In this document: positions 12,501 to 27,500 of the stretch, piece by piece | Numbering within the stretch: position 1 is the first letter of the stretch | How the letters are laid out: each line of letters opens with the position of its first letter | Assembly (NCBI GenBank): GCA_030867875.1 | Contig: JAOWCC010000577.1 | Span: 143,832,344 to 143,896,343, forward strand | Direction: 5' to 3' | Source of the DNA: Actinernus sp. WN-2022 | Taxonomy: Eukaryota; Cnidaria; Anthozoa; Actiniaria; Actinernidae | Length of the DNA: 64,000 nt | Notes under the pieces: model-generated | The model's database searches: none | Told to the model about the DNA's origin: nothing | The model's input: only the letters and a program-made list of their open reading frames with translations | Program-made: the position numbers and the translations under genes

Positions 12501-15500
12501 TGAACTGGGAATCAAACTCAGGCCAGTAACGAATCAATGGAATGACTTACCCACCACCAACACTAACCCTAATCATTAACCACGAGAGAATTAGCTGATT
12601 GCTGTATGTTTTTTTTGCCACATTTATATCAACTTCATTAGCATGTACATAACATATTCTATTATAGTATAATATATAGCTACTATAAATGGTACAACAA
12701 CGCTCCGAGCATGCAAGGTGTGATTCCCCACGGATTTATAAAGTACACGACGATATTACCCTGCAAAGTTTCACTCCCTCCATGCTTGCTTGAGAGTATT
12801 GAATTAGTCATTTTTGAATATTATCAGTTCATATGAAAATCACTGAAAATCACTGTCCGGCTGGACAGCTAACATAAAGGTGTCTCACCATGACACAGCC
12901 CTTTAACAGTCTCTATAAGTTGGGTATGTCAGTCAGTTCTCATTAATCTAGCTTTGCAATAAAACTATTCAAATATTTATTGCTTATTACATTAACTTAA
13001 AAAGGACCTACACTATAAAAGGGCCTCAACCAGGTTGAAGACACCTTTAGTTGTCAATCAGCCTTTGTCAAGTGAACATCTCAGTTCAAAGCTCTGCAAC
13101 ATGTCATGTTACACTTGATTGATCTCTGACATTTTGTTTTGGTATTGTGCAAAATTCAAATCAAAAACTTAAAAGCTAAAAATACACTAAATAGTTTGTA
13201 AATGGCTCTAAAATGAGAAACTGAGCAATTAGCATCCTGCTGTTTACATTTTCTTGGCTTATTTTAATTTTAACTTCAGCAATTTAGTATTCTAACAAGA
13301 CAAGACTGATTACTTGCTCATTTGCGTGACTGTTCTGAATTTGAGATTCAAATTTAGAATCCCAAAGGGTGAGGGTCTTTTCATGTGGCTAAATGGAATT
13401 TAGGCGAAGTTAACCTCAAGACAATGCTGGCCAGCAGTATTCCCCCAAATAATTTAGCTATGTGGGGAGGTCTCCCAGGGTTGGCAGGGGGTTCTATGTG
13501 TTTGCTAAGTAACCTCCCTAGTTGCATTCTTGCTGATCTTTGCGGATCACTGGTTGTGTTGTCATCTGTGTAGCTGAATTTTGCTCCCACCCTCCTCTCC
13601 CTCATGGTAAGTATTGGTTCAGCTAAGTACTCCACTGATCCTTCAGTGTGACAGGTGGTGGACTGTGGCAGAGTTGCCATGGTTACCTCCTTGTGCCTGA
13701 ATTGCACTTGTGGCACATATACCTTTAAGGCACCTAATCCCAAGCTCATCTATTGGTGATGAGTTTAACCTTGTATAGTGTGGGTCCTTGTTTAAGTGGT
13801 TTAAATAAAAGACTGGTTTTGGACAAGGTGTACACAATAACAGTGAAGAGATCTGCAGTTGAAAGCAAGTAATCAAATTCCTTTCTGACAATTGCAGTTT
13901 AGGTTTGTTGTTCATCATTCTAGGACAATCTAAAACAACTTTAAGACAAGTATGGTCCTCCTATTTAACTAACAGCCAGGGTCACTGAGAAAATACACTT
14001 AATTGCAGCATTAGCCAATACCAACCTTGATGTCTTCGTGTTCTTTGAGTGAGTTCTCTGCCTCCGACAGGCTATTTGGTATGTCTTCTGAAGCAACCTC
14101 ATTATGAGTGGCCCGCAGCCTGAAATGAACAGAATTCTCTATTGAAATCCACAAGTCACAGGGAATGTGTGACCTCCTGACTGTCACTTCCAAGTTACCC
14201 AGGCAAGTTAATTAATATTAAAGAAATTTGCCTCTTTCTAAAGGTACAAAGCTTACCAGATCTGGAAGTCGTCCAGGTCAATGACAAACCTCTGTAGCTC
14301 ACCAGACTCAGCCAGGGCCTCATCGCGTCGCTTTACCTAATCAGTAAGAAGAATGTAATGCTTACTCTACTGTACTGATCACTAAAAAGTGGCTAGGTGA
14401 AGCTATTATGGTAACTGTGCTGCCAAACTTACATTGTTCTTCAGCTCAATCCAGGCAGTGCTGACAACAGTCATTTTTTCACGGACGATGGCTTCCTCTG
14501 GTTCCTGAGAAGCAAGAGAAATGGTATAAAATATTAACTGATGAAACACAAGGACTGAAAATTAAATGTCTCTAGTCTTACCCCTTCATACTCAGAACAA
14601 AGCTGTTGTGCATCGTTGTCCAGACTTGTGCACTGCAAGAAATGAAGAAAAGTTTGTCATATTGACATTGCATTTCAGCCTTCCGATAAATTTCTTAATC
14701 TAATACCACAGAATATTTCAAAAACATCACCATGCTATCATTATTATCATTATGTAATTTGTTATTTCTAATCATTTCCACTCTGTGTTGTGTAGATGTG
14801 TAGATTGTGTAGATCTTTATTTTCTTGACCAACTCAGCACAGGTCACCCAAAACCAAGACAGTCTTGACAACAACTCAACCATTTTGCATCTCACATAAT
14901 TTTTATTATATCAATGGTTGCAATATCTTCTGAAGCAGATAGCACTAAAGAAAAAGTAGGCAGCTGAGGGACAAGGGTTCTAAAGGCACCAGAGCCTCTT
15001 GGGGGTTCAAATTGCAAAAGTACATGTAGGCAGAAAAATATTCAAAGTAGATGTATAATATTGCCAGTCACCAGCACCTAACTGAAACCACTGTATATGC
15101 TCATCTATATGACCTGATCAATACCCATTTCACAACAAAGAATAGGAAGATTCTGATAACAAATAAATTGAAAACGGATTGTGTGTTTGCAGAATGGTAA
15201 GGAGTGTAGCGTGTCTTTACCTTATCATCCAGTGCAGCCAGATCTCTCTGAATGCTGTTCAGTCGTCGTTGCAGCACCATGACGGTGGAAAGGTCTGTCA
15301 TGTTTGTCACATCTTCAACTGTGATCAGTAAGCTGGACTTCTCACTGATCCAGATCTATAAAATACAAAATACAAGTCTTTACCACACCTTACCACATAT
15401 TAAAATGTAGTCATTTGAGGTACACAAGAAATATCTAAAAATGTATCTTATGTAATGCAATGGTTTACAAACCAAACCACCCTAATTCCGCCCGCCCCCC

Positions 15501-18500
15501 CCCCCCCCCCCCCCAAAAAAAAAAACACACACACAAACAGAAAATGATGTAACTGATATAAAAAGGGACAATTCTGTCAATCAAGGAGTTATTTTTGTAT
15601 TGCTTGTGCTTCTTCACAAACTCAGGACAGGTCCCGAGTGCTTCCACAAGAAAACTGGCCCAGAAAAAAGTAAAATAACCCCTACAATCATAATTCACTT
15701 GAAATGTGTCAATAATAAAATTTTGAGGTCACATAGATTGCAAAATTGGCACGCTCTGGAAGGACACTAATATTAATGACAATCAAATTCTTGACACAGT
15801 TCTTCTTAAACTCTCTGTACAATTACCTCAATCATTATTAAATTTTCTTCATCCCCAAGATCATACAACTTTTAAATTCTCGTGTGTGTGCTTGAATCCT
15901 AGTTTGTCCAGCTCATCATAAATGTAAATCAATGGAGCTTTTGAAATTACAGTGTGACTACTGAAACCGGGGCCACTTAGGCATTGAGAACCAATCACAT
16001 TCCAAATTATGGTTAATCGAGCCAATCAGTGTCAAGTAGAAGAAAATAGTATTTCAACTTTCTCAAGCTTCGATCCGGTAAAAGGCAAAGGTGGACTACA
16101 ATGTAGTTCTGGGCCGGGTTGTTCAAAGCCCGATTAGTGCTAATCCAGGGATAATTTACATGAGAACCAATAGGTTCTGTGCAGAGTTAATCCAGGATTA
16201 GCACTAATCGGGCTTTGAACAACCCGGCCCTGAAGTCGAAGTCTTTTGAATGAAGAACATTATTTGGATTTGCTTGTATTGGTAAGTTGGAATGCTGTAT
16301 TTTCGTTTTGCAATGTGTTTAGTTCTCGTTGCCCTGGTTTCAGTAACCACACTGTAAAACCAATGACAATTTTTGCTTGTAACCATAAAGAGATTGACAA
16401 AACAATATAAATAATTTTTGAAAGTTGTTTCATTATTTATATTTGTTGATGTCTCAAAATATATGTTGTGGGGCCAATTTTGAACACCAGGGCAAATATT
16501 TTTGAACTGGGACAGATACTTTTGAACTGGGGCTAGTATGTTTGAACTGGGGCAATTATCAATATTTAGTTTTTTTGGTGGGTTAAAAAGGAAAAAAAAT
16601 TCCCCCTACTGAGGAAAAAAAATGTTCACCATCCCCTCCTCCTCTCCCTTCCTTATACTTACACTTACCTTTCATTCAGATGTAACACCAACGTACAGAA
16701 CTCGGCGGGATTCGAACTCACCAACCCTGCCTTGACACGCCCAGTTTTCCACTGACTAACGCACTGCGCCACACAAGCGCTTGCTGATTTCACCACCACC
16801 GTTTATGCTATAAGTGACTAATCATTGAACCCAGTCCCTCTCATTATGCACGCATGCGTACTGCTAACAAAATCGGACTTCGAAACATCTTTAGAAAATA
16901 TGACATCGGCGATATTAAAACCCGGACGAAACTGTAATACAGATGAACTTTGTGTTGACTGCATTTTATGAAAACTGCAGCGACTCAAGGGAAGTAAGAA
17001 AGCGGCTAAATCCAGAAAAATACATCGTTTATAGATGATCAGGTGTACTTTATTACGGCGCCACTCGTACTTCGAACCAAACTGTGTCAACCGAACCAAA
17101 CGGGTAGGGTTCTTTAGGGCTAATCACTGATATAATGCTTCTTAAATGTTTCTGTGAATTAATCCAAACCCTTACCCTACATTTAAAAAAAAACTAACCG
17201 ATCGGTGAACATAATCTCACAGGTAAACAACGGCTTATTAGAGCTAATTGGTGACTAGAGTTCACAGGTAAACATTTGAGTTTGTCTGTATTTATCAAAA
17301 TACAATAGCTTACCCCAATATAAAAAAGACCCTAACCGGTCAGTGAACATAATATCACAGGTAAACAACAGGTTTTTAGAGCTAATTGGTGACTAGAGTT
17401 CACAGGTAAACATGTGAGTTTGTCTGTATTTATCAAAAAACAATAGCTTACCCCAATATAAAAAAGACCCTAACCGGTCAGTGAACATAATATCACAGGT
17501 AAACAATGGGTTAATTGGTGACTAGAGTTCAGAGGTAAACATGTGAGTTAGTCTGTATTTATCAAAATACAATAGCTTACCCCAACAAAAAGAGACTCTG
17601 ACCGGTCAGTGAACATAAGCTCACAGGTAAACATATTTGCCCCAGTTCAAAAGTATCTGCCCCAGTTCAAAAATATTTGAACCAGTCATCAAAATTGCCC
17701 CACAACATATACATGTATCATGCCATGAAATCACTCCAAAATCAATCATTTAAAAGGAACCTGGAAGATTTCTTTCAGATTTCATCATTGTGCATTGTTG
17801 AGGCCCAATCTATCTCTTTTAAATCATCCTTTGAGTCCACTATAATTATAAGAAATTTCTCGAAAATAAGAAAAATAGATTGAATATGCTGTAAGATTCA
17901 ATGACTTGTGGTTCACAGTCATTTTCATCATGATGGTAGTTTTACCTTGGTCTCAGTAGTTTGGGCATAGAATTGCTGTAGTCTTAAAGCTTTATCAAGT
18001 TTGACTCTTTTCTTGCTGGCAGCATTACGAAGGTTAGACCATCTGTAAAGCAAAACAGGAATATCAACTAATAGGTCAGACAACTGAAACAACAGACACA
18101 TTAGGAGGAAAGAAGGATCACCCATACATGTATGTGACTTGATGATATGTTGGGCTGCAGCACAACGCAGTCACTTTACATGGATTCAAGTTCAAATGTG
18201 TTTTGTAACCATTCTTATCCACTTTAGTCATGTGGTTCTTGGGATCTCTGGGAATGAGCAGAGGAGACAGCAGTATATTTAAGGCTATTTTCAAGGTGCA
18301 AACCTGGTGTTTAGTCTGTCTATTGTCTCCTGGATCTCATCAGAGTTGATGTGGCCCTTCTCTATCAACTGACCACCCAGCTCATTCACCACCTCCACAC
18401 GACGCTCATTGGCCTTTAATTCCTATAAATAAAAATACATACAAGTTCAGCATTTTCTCTTCAAAGATAATGTGCACCATGCATCAATTGTTTGTAGGCA

Positions 18501-21500
18501 ATCAGCACAAGGCCGCCTGTATCCTGACAAGCTGGTGTCAGTGGTTCTTGCCAAGATTTGGGGGTGAGGTCAGCCAAAATCAGAATATGGGAAAAAATGG
18601 TTGAGACTCCAAGGGTGAGTGTGTTTGCTTCAGGGTAGTTAGAGCGGATTTCAATTGAGTGTCGGAAGTGTTTTGGTTTTGCGTTTACTAAGCTCTCCTA
18701 TTGGCTGAGAAAGTAAACCAGCCAATCAGATTCCAAAATAAAACCAAACGCAAATTGGTTTTGGTTTTGCTTTGTTTTGTCATTGGCTCACAGGAAAGCC
18801 AATTATGCGTTACTTGTGATTACTCGCTCCTATGATTGGCTGGCTGTCGGTAATTTGCGTTTGGTTTTACTACACTCAACTGAAAACCGCTCTAGTGAAA
18901 TCTTTAGGCAGACTCAAAAGGCCTGTCATTATGCTATACTTTATTACAAGCTGATAACCAAAGGTTTAATGGCAGGAATGATACAACTGCCTATTCTCTG
19001 ACCTGCTGGAATCCTTCGAATCTCTGTTCAATGACTTGGCATTCCTCCAAGTCCATGCTCTTGTCTACAGTAAGAACAGTGTCCAGACGGTTTTCCTGAA
19101 AACATTGTAGTAGAATGTGTAAGTATGGCCAGTTGATCTGAACTGTGAATCATGAATGCATCAGCTAGGTAACCCTGGCATTCTAGAATGAGTCACTGAT
19201 GACCACCCAATGCATGCATACATGTATGTATGATAATGAACGCATTACATTCTTAGCAGAATATTGCTTTCTTTTGGAGATCATTAACAGTCATGTCTGT
19301 TGACTTGTAAAATACATCTACTTGTAATAGGATCTTGTTCACACAGCTGTCGACTCAGAACAATACTTAGTGCACATACAACCTCCTATTGAAGGGTTTC
19401 AGGTTGCATTTCTGTGTGCAAGAACAAACATTTTTTTATTCTCCACATGAATTCAGTGCATAAGTTGGACTCACCCTCTCATCAATCCAACTTTCCACAA
19501 TGTTGGCTTCACGGTTGAGTTTATGCAAAGACAATCCATCTTGGAGCTTTTGTCTACGGATAGCTGCTTGTTGCAGAAGGGCATTGTAGCACTCATCAAC
19601 CCTTTATAAGAAATAAAGGCATCAGACATATATAGCCATAACTGAACAACTGCAAGCTAAACATCCATTGGTAAAGCAGCTCTTTCCTTACTTTTGGCAT
19701 CTTTCAACAACTTCAGGTGATGACTTGTCCTCATCTCCCAGACCATCAACCTGGCTGTGAAGGTCTTTGATCTCTGATACATAAGCTGTGATGTCATCCT
19801 CTACAGCCTGCAATAGACAACAAACATTTATCAACTGTCATAATGGCCATATTTATAGAGCCATATCACCACAGTATCATGGTGCTTTACATAGTACTGA
19901 CATATCCTGTCAGTGTTTTTTTTGGGACTGCTTACTGTGCTAATAGCTGCCACACAGTTTACAATGTTGAGTGTGTGGTTAGAGCAATGGCCAGGCTGCT
20001 GTACCGGGTGACAATCCCTTGCTCTTTTCCTTTCACGTCCCCTTTCACTGATTAGAAGTAGAAGGAGACAAGGCCAACAGCTTATATACTAACGTCCCAG
20101 ACCAAGGACGCGGCCAGGTTGGAACCCCCGACCTCCCAGACTCTAGACCACCTCACTGGTTAGCTCAGTTGGTAAAGCACGGTCTAGATTGCAGGAGGTC
20201 AGGGGTTCGAATCCCGGCCATGTCCTTGGCCAGGGACTTATAAGCCGTTGGCCTTGTCTTCTTCCTCTTCTAATCTATATGAGGGGGACATGAAAGAACC
20301 TGTTGTGTTATTTTGAGAAAGAGTAGGGGATTGTCTCCTGACACAACAGCCTGGTATTCTGAGGTACTAACAATCACTCATGATTGTAAACTGCACGGCA
20401 GCACATTGTGCCACAATAGCAGTCTGTATCACAAAAATAACCTTGAAGCACATTTGGATATATTCATATAGAATTTGTGCTATAAAAATGAATACCTTTA
20501 CCTTTAGACCGTACTCTACCAACTGAGCTAACCAGTGAGGCGGTTAGATCCTACATAACAAATACCTTGGATGTTTAGGAGTACAATAGGAAAATCACAT
20601 GCCTCACTCGGTAAATCCACATTAAATTGCAAGAGGAAACCAAAATCGGTTTTTTGAGTGCAATTTAACATGGAATTACCAAGTCAGGCATGTTATTTAT
20701 ATTGAATCGCATATGTCCAATGAATTAATTGATGATTTAGTACTTTTGTTGATATTTTGCTAAGTTATAAATAGCGTGCGTAGTCTACAGTGGTGATTCC
20801 ACTCTGAATCACCACTCCTCTCAGCCAATCAGCATCTGATTTTTTACAAACACACTTGTGTAATTCAGCTGTGACTACAAAATGTATGTGATTCCTATTG
20901 TTTATTATTTCTTAAGAGACTTAGTTTATTACCATACTTAAAAACCTACAGGATTTTATAGGATTGCTGAACATTTTGCGGTCATCAATTAAAATAAACA
21001 TCACATGTTTTATGATGGAAATTGTCCTGTTTGTTGTTGTTGTAACAAGGTTCTGGGGTCACTTACCTGGTGTTTCTTAACAAGTACTTCAGCACTGTGC
21101 TCATCATATCCCAAGTCATCATTAGCAACAATTCTCTCCATCATATCCAGCCATGACATAATGTCATTGTACTCGGCAATAAACTGTTGCAGCTTGAGGT
21201 TCTCTTTTATCTTCTTCTTGCGGTAGCCTGAATTGTCTTGCAACTTCTCCCACTTGTTCTTAATAGTGTCCAGTCTGATCTGAATGGTGTCTGATGCATA
21301 GGGGACAGACTCTAAAAGCTCTTCTCCATTTCTGGTGACAGCTCTGGTTTGGGTGTCACGTCCAGCCATCTCACGCTCTACAGCCTTCAGTTACAAAAAC
21401 ATTTGTCATTACCTTAATAGGTTTGCAGTAATTTACAATGTCCTTTTAGAAATGTCCTCAGATCATACATATTTTCCATATTTACCTCATAGAACTTGGT

Positions 21501-24500
21501 TACAGGGTTATAAGGACACAACTAACAGCTTCCTTCTCACAGATGAATAGCCATTTTGATCACTACACAAATTTTGCTTCAGCTATTTTGCTTCAGTTGG
21601 AAATAATCTCGCATCTACGCTGCCGCCCTCTAAATGTGATTTTCGAGAATACTTAAGGGGTCCTACACCAACTAACTCTTTTCTATTTGATTCGGTTACC
21701 ACTAAAGAAATAGAATTTGAAATAGACTTGTTGCCACTTAACAAAGCCCATGGACTATATTCTTTCCCAATGCAGATTTTGAAATGCAGTCTAAAACATT
21801 ATTTAAGGCAAATATCCATAGAACTCTTGTACAAGTTTTGAAACAGAAGGAGACCTATGTTGATGTCACAGTATTAATTGAAAAAGTTTCTAAAAACGTC
21901 CTTAACGTCATGATCATTATAAAAACAAAAATAAAACAACAAAATCTTCCTATTTATTTATTTATATATTTTTACTTATTTATTCATAGTTATTGTAAAT
22001 TTGTTTAATTATAGTAAAATTTGTATAGTTATCACAAAATATCTTCCCTGTAAATAAGAACTATTATAGAACTACCCGCCTCGATTAGCTAAGCTATCTG
22101 CGGGTGTGTTAAGTAATATGTATTTATAGATACTTGTTAATAAACTTGAAACTTGAATGTACGTGACTGGAAAAATTAATAGATAACAGTCTTCACATGT
22201 GCACTGCCATGATACATTTGGAATTGTAAACAACAAAATGCATAAGAGAACAAAAAGAACTGACTTGTTAATAGCAGCAGGCTTAGTTTCTACCTCATGC
22301 TTGTTGAGTAGAATCATGGCAGTATTCAGATCATGGCCATAGTCAGTGCTCTGCACAAAGTAATCTTTCTCCATGACCCACATTTCCTCCTCATCAGCAT
22401 TACGGTAGAAGCTCTGTAGCTTGAGTGACTCCTCTAGCCTGGCACGGCGTGCAGCAGCAAGCTGTAGCAGTTCATTGTATGCCCCCTCCAACTCAGCCTG
22501 GTGGTCTCGGATTTGGTTTTCATCTGGTTTATGTTCTAAATGGTTACAAATTTACTGTTTAGAATGGATATAAATTTTAGTCAAAACTCGTAAAGGAAAT
22601 AAAAGTATTTGGATTTTGGACAAGTTGCTAAGATTTCTTCCCCATACATATAAATAAACTAGAGGTTTCTAACAAAAGTGAAGTGATGCAAGCAGTAGAG
22701 TATATGAAATTGTAGTTTAATAATCTGACTCCTAGCTAGAGCCGTGTGATATTAATGCACAAGTAAATAAATTGCCTGAATCTGCCATCTACACTTCATG
22801 TAGGGGAGACCACCATTTCCGAGGTTATCTCGAAACCTTTAATTAGTTGCTTAATTATTGATAATGTATTTGACTTCCTAAGTTACAGGGCTAAAAATAA
22901 CGGCCGGTCATCGGACAATGTCCGGCCAGAATTGGAACTTGTCCGGTCAAATCTTTGCCTTGCCGGTCATTTTGACCAGTCAATGTTACTACAGTTTCAA
23001 CCAAATACTGATCTTGACCGGCGACTGACCGGCCATTATTTTTAGCCCTGAAGTTATAATCCATTGAACGTCTGTGGTGCATTGAATAGTGTATATGTTT
23101 ATACGAGATGCAGCAGTAAATTGAAATGTAGTGAGGGATCGCTATCATCGACAGCACGCATTCAGTTTTTTTTTTTCAGTGTTTCTCTCATTAAAAAAGC
23201 TTGGCAATTGTTATGTAAAACAAATATTATATTTTCCCATTTGTTTGTTGTCATATATGTACAGAGGACGTCACCATGTGTGAAGATAGACAGTCATGAC
23301 TGTGTGACGACCCAGTTCATTTGTGATTGTTTCAGTTTGTAATTTGCATAAAATGCGTAAACACAATGGGTCAAGCAGCTGTTCTTCAGTTCAGTAAAGC
23401 AAGGAACAGCCGTCAGACAAGGCTTTAATCCTTCTAGCCTTCCCACAGCTCCGGGAAAACATCTGATCGTATCGTATGTTACTCTGGTGAGAAAAGAATC
23501 AAACACAGAAACTCTGCTCGGATACAAGCCGCATTCACAGAGGAAACAGGGTTTTCTTTCACAACCCAAAACAGTAAACAGCATCCTAATGTTTTGATAG
23601 AATGTTTCACATTTTTTGTGTGCAATATCCTACTTACCTAAAGCAATAGAAGTGGGGATTATTGTGGGTATAGTTGAGGTCTCATTCGCTATTCAAAATG
23701 GCAAAAGGCCAATGACACATGAACCGAAAGCACGGATTGTAGTTACCAGTTCTCTGCTCCGATGAAATGATAACGAGGCACAATGTAGGTTGAGGAACCC
23801 AAAAGAATTCATATGAACTTCGGTATCGGCAAATCAAAGATGTTCGAAATAGTTTGCTGCGCTCGCAGCAATAATAAATTTATAAATATTTTATTTGTGA
23901 TAGCAGACTGAGCATTACAGCTTACAGCTGGTGGGGGTCTGCTATTTACTCCTCACACACTCCCCATTGCATTAACTGTTTTGGATGCACTACACTCGAC
24001 TCAGCTGATTTTTACGGAGGGAGGAAAACCGGAGAACCCTAAGAAAAGCCCTCAAATGCAGCTAAGGAATCAACAACAAACCTAACTCACATATGGTGCC
24101 CAAGCTGGGGATTGAACCTGGGACCGCAGCGGTGAGAGGCGAGTGTTTTAACACTGTGTCAACCTGCATCCCCATGTACACAAAAATATGTATTATAAGT
24201 CATCTCAAGGATATAACCATGGGCCTTTTGCCAAAAAACTGACTTCAATTAGTTAAAGGCATTTGTATTAGATTGGTAGCGTTGTTAGCAAAACCTGTTT
24301 GTAAATGCTATTTTCCACCTCCAATCAATTGCCAATCTTTCTAAAACAGCATTTGGAAGTTTGTTTGCCATCTAGTAAAGCCTTTCCCATGGGAACATGA
24401 GCTCAAATCATTGGTTATTGAAGTGATACATCAGCACATGACTGTTTCCTGCAAAAGGCATATTAGTTTTCTCAACCCGATGGAATTGCAGTGACAGCAT

Positions 24501-27500
24501 ATTTACCATCATCATCTTCTATGTGCAGGAATGCCTCTGCCTGGGTATTGACAGCCTTAACTCTGTCAGCCTGTGCAGCAATGTCAGCCTCTACAAGGCT
24601 GTGCTTCTGTAGAAGATCCTCAACTCCCAGGAGATGTTTGCCATAGTCTTCAGATAGAAGGCCAACCTGAAAGAAAAATATATATACGTTGTCCACCATT
24701 GCACTTCCACATCACTATTCCTGATATTAGCCATTGCAAGAAAGATTACACAAAAATTAGTAGGTTTACAGAATGTTTGGATAAATATGGACTGAATACC
24801 AAGCTTTCAAAAATCACAAATGTAAGAGAGAATGTATGGTATGGGGAGTGCCATCTCTCTTATTTTTGTGATTTTTGAAAGCTCGCCACATACTAATCTT
24901 CCTAAAACTCAGTAAACTTACTAATTTTGTGTGATTTTTCATGTGATGGGGCTCAATTTTTCTATTTTTGACAGTCCTTTCTCAACTGTGCAATGGCTAA
25001 TATAGCAGAACAACTTGGTGCTGTGTGTACCAGTTTCAAAAAAGGTTGTCATGAAGGTGCATGTTTCTAGTACATTGTACGATTTATCAAACTCATTAAT
25101 AATTCATGAACAAAAACAAAGGAAATCACTGAGCAATAAGTGATCTGTACATCTGATACAGATTTCGTCCTGATTTACATAAAGGTTTGCATCGATTTTC
25201 TTGGCCAAAATAAGTCCTATTGCCAAAATAACTGAAAACATGACTCTTTACATCTAGACAGAATATATAGAATATACAGAATTAGTGTCCATGCTTTAGT
25301 TATGGGATTTACAAACTCTTGCTTTCAGCTCGAGTTTGTGAATCCCATAAAGCACTGCCACTTGTTCTGTATCTATTTCATACCATGTACATGGTTCATA
25401 CTGACTACAGCACTTTTTCTTCAATGTCTTTTTAAGGATTTTTCAAGGACTATCCAACTTTAAGTACTTGTTTTCCACAGGATCACACATTCATGAACTC
25501 AAAAGTCTATGTATATTAGACCCAATGTTAGATCCTTTCTTTGACTTGTTTACACTATGCCGCTCCAACAGTCTTTTGGAGGCAGAAAGGAGGCTGGTTG
25601 ACTGTCTTCGAATTCAAAGGATGTTTCAACTAATTTCAAGGAATTTTGGTAATTTCAAGGACCTGGTAGTATTTCAAGGACTTTCCAAGGCCTGTGTGAA
25701 CCATGATATAGAACAAATTTCCAAGACTGAAATGGATAAAAAATTTGCTGTGATGTTTCTTTTCAACTATGGAGAATGGATTCACTACCACGTAATTCAA
25801 AAATAGATTTGACAGAAACTATTAATATTTGTCTAACAGTTTTTGTCCCCCTCCCTCCCCCCTAAAACAATCAGCAGACTTTCCATTTTGGTGTTGGAAT
25901 GTCCCATGTCCTATGCCATTATACAACTGTGTGTATGTATCATGTCTTATGTCCTATGTCTTTATACAACTGTATGTCTCATGTCCTCTAGTCCTTTTTC
26001 AAAATCATGTGACTTTTGGTCACTATGCCAAATGTAGTGAAGACTCGTATTGGAAGGATGGTGGAGCCACCAAGTAGGAATAAGCAGTAGTTGTAATGAA
26101 AATACATGACTGATCCTGCAGTGCTTGGTCGCTGAGATTGCAGCCATATTGAAAAGTTTGTCCTTCCAGTACAAGCCATGTCACATGATTTTGATAAAGG
26201 CCTGTACCTTAAAACTGTATACATGTCCTATTGACTATGGTCTATGTTGCAAAGTGTAATATACTTGTTGCACTTCCATGTGGATTATCTTTCTCTAAAT
26301 CTGAAATTGTCACTGAGTTTGAAAACAATATTGCTGTTGTTGTTAAGGCTTATGCTATAATATAATTGACTATGCTACAAACCTTAATCTCATCCATCCA
26401 GTCTATGATATTTATCATCTCCTGGAACACTCGCTGGAGTCTCATGCACTTTTCCAGTCGTGTTCTCCTCTGCTTTATAAGCTCCAACAACGTTTCCCAT
26501 AATTGGATTATCTTCCCCTTGCTGAATTACACAAAGACAGAATAGTCAACAGTTAAATGTAGAGGCTTGATATAAAACAATGCAATACAATTTCACTACA
26601 AAACAAAACATTAGAAGAAGGAACTTGGAATGATCTAGAATGTACGCTAATTGAATGCATAACAGGGTCGTCTTGTGTGATGAATTTGCCCCCATGGTGA
26701 GTTATTTTGGGATTGCTTGCAAATAGCTAATGGCCAGCAGACAGTGCTCATTTGGCGCATGTGCAACGAGGTTGTCAAATGTGACGAGTTTGTCCCCGTG
26801 CTCAGTTCTAGCTTTCTTGCTTTGCATTTGCTTGCCGGATTGCCCCACCCACCCGTCCCTATTATGGTATGTCTATCTTTTTCCACTGTGAAATCAGTGT
26901 GACAGGTTGACCGATGGCTTGGTTGCCATGGTTCCCTCCTTAGTTGCACATTGCTTGCCTGTTGCTAGTACTTGCATTGTAAATGGCACCTACCCTCCAT
27001 CCTTTCCTAAATTGACAAGTTAAACATTTTATACGAATAAAAAATACCATAGAGCAGATTTTGTATGAGAGGGACAAACTATGGCACCATACTGTAAACC
27101 GTGCCACACCGTAACTCTGTAATTTGATTGGATCAGCTAGAGGAAAAACAATAGGGAAACCATTTCAATGTCACAGCATGTCGTACAGTAACCGTGCTGT
27201 AGTCACTGCCATTTTTGTACGTGCACATTAATTTTGTACTTACCTAACTTGGATTCTTTCCGAGTCATGGTAATTCTCCCTGTGCAGCTCGTCAGCCACT
27301 GCAACAATGGCACTGACACGCTCTTCATAAGCCTGCAAGGAGAGAGATATTAGATGGTGTACTATACATGTATATCACACTCCAGTGATGTTCTGATTTT
27401 GAGAGATGGGGTGAGTTGGGGATGGGGGATTTAAACTTTCATTTGGGGGAAGGGGGTGGGTGGGTTGGAGCTAGAACACTGGGATATATTACTCCTTAGT

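Larger units (their letters stand above)
16461..17710. mobile_element. TIR element (about 1.25 kb) with subterminal repeats, a SINE and a tandem array
   Basis: The ends ATATGTTGTGGGGC.AATTTT and its inverse (17690-17710) form a TIR of about 21 bp. Behind each TIR lie two or three short repeats of TTTGAACTGGGGCA type in inverted orientation. The interior holds a SINE (about 16670-16790) and a 138-bp tandem array (17196-17640). No coding capacity is recognised. Confidence 0.6.

Noticed and set aside
13381..13749. Minus-strand frame of 122 codons in intron 29
   Set aside because: No similarity, low-complexity codon use, and it overlaps a diverged dispersed repeat also present near 26.7-27.0 kb.
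20149..20222. tRNA gene with good A and B boxes
   Set aside because: The acceptor stem does not pair and the sequence continues into a SINE body; its inverse lies next door.
22490..22510. Apparent one-base frameshift in exon 18
   Set aside because: It came from misreading the bases; on recounting, the frame [17 protein letters not shown] is continuous.
25468..25806. Plus-strand frame of 112 codons
   Set aside because: No recognisable domain, no splice or promoter context, within a repeat-rich intron.
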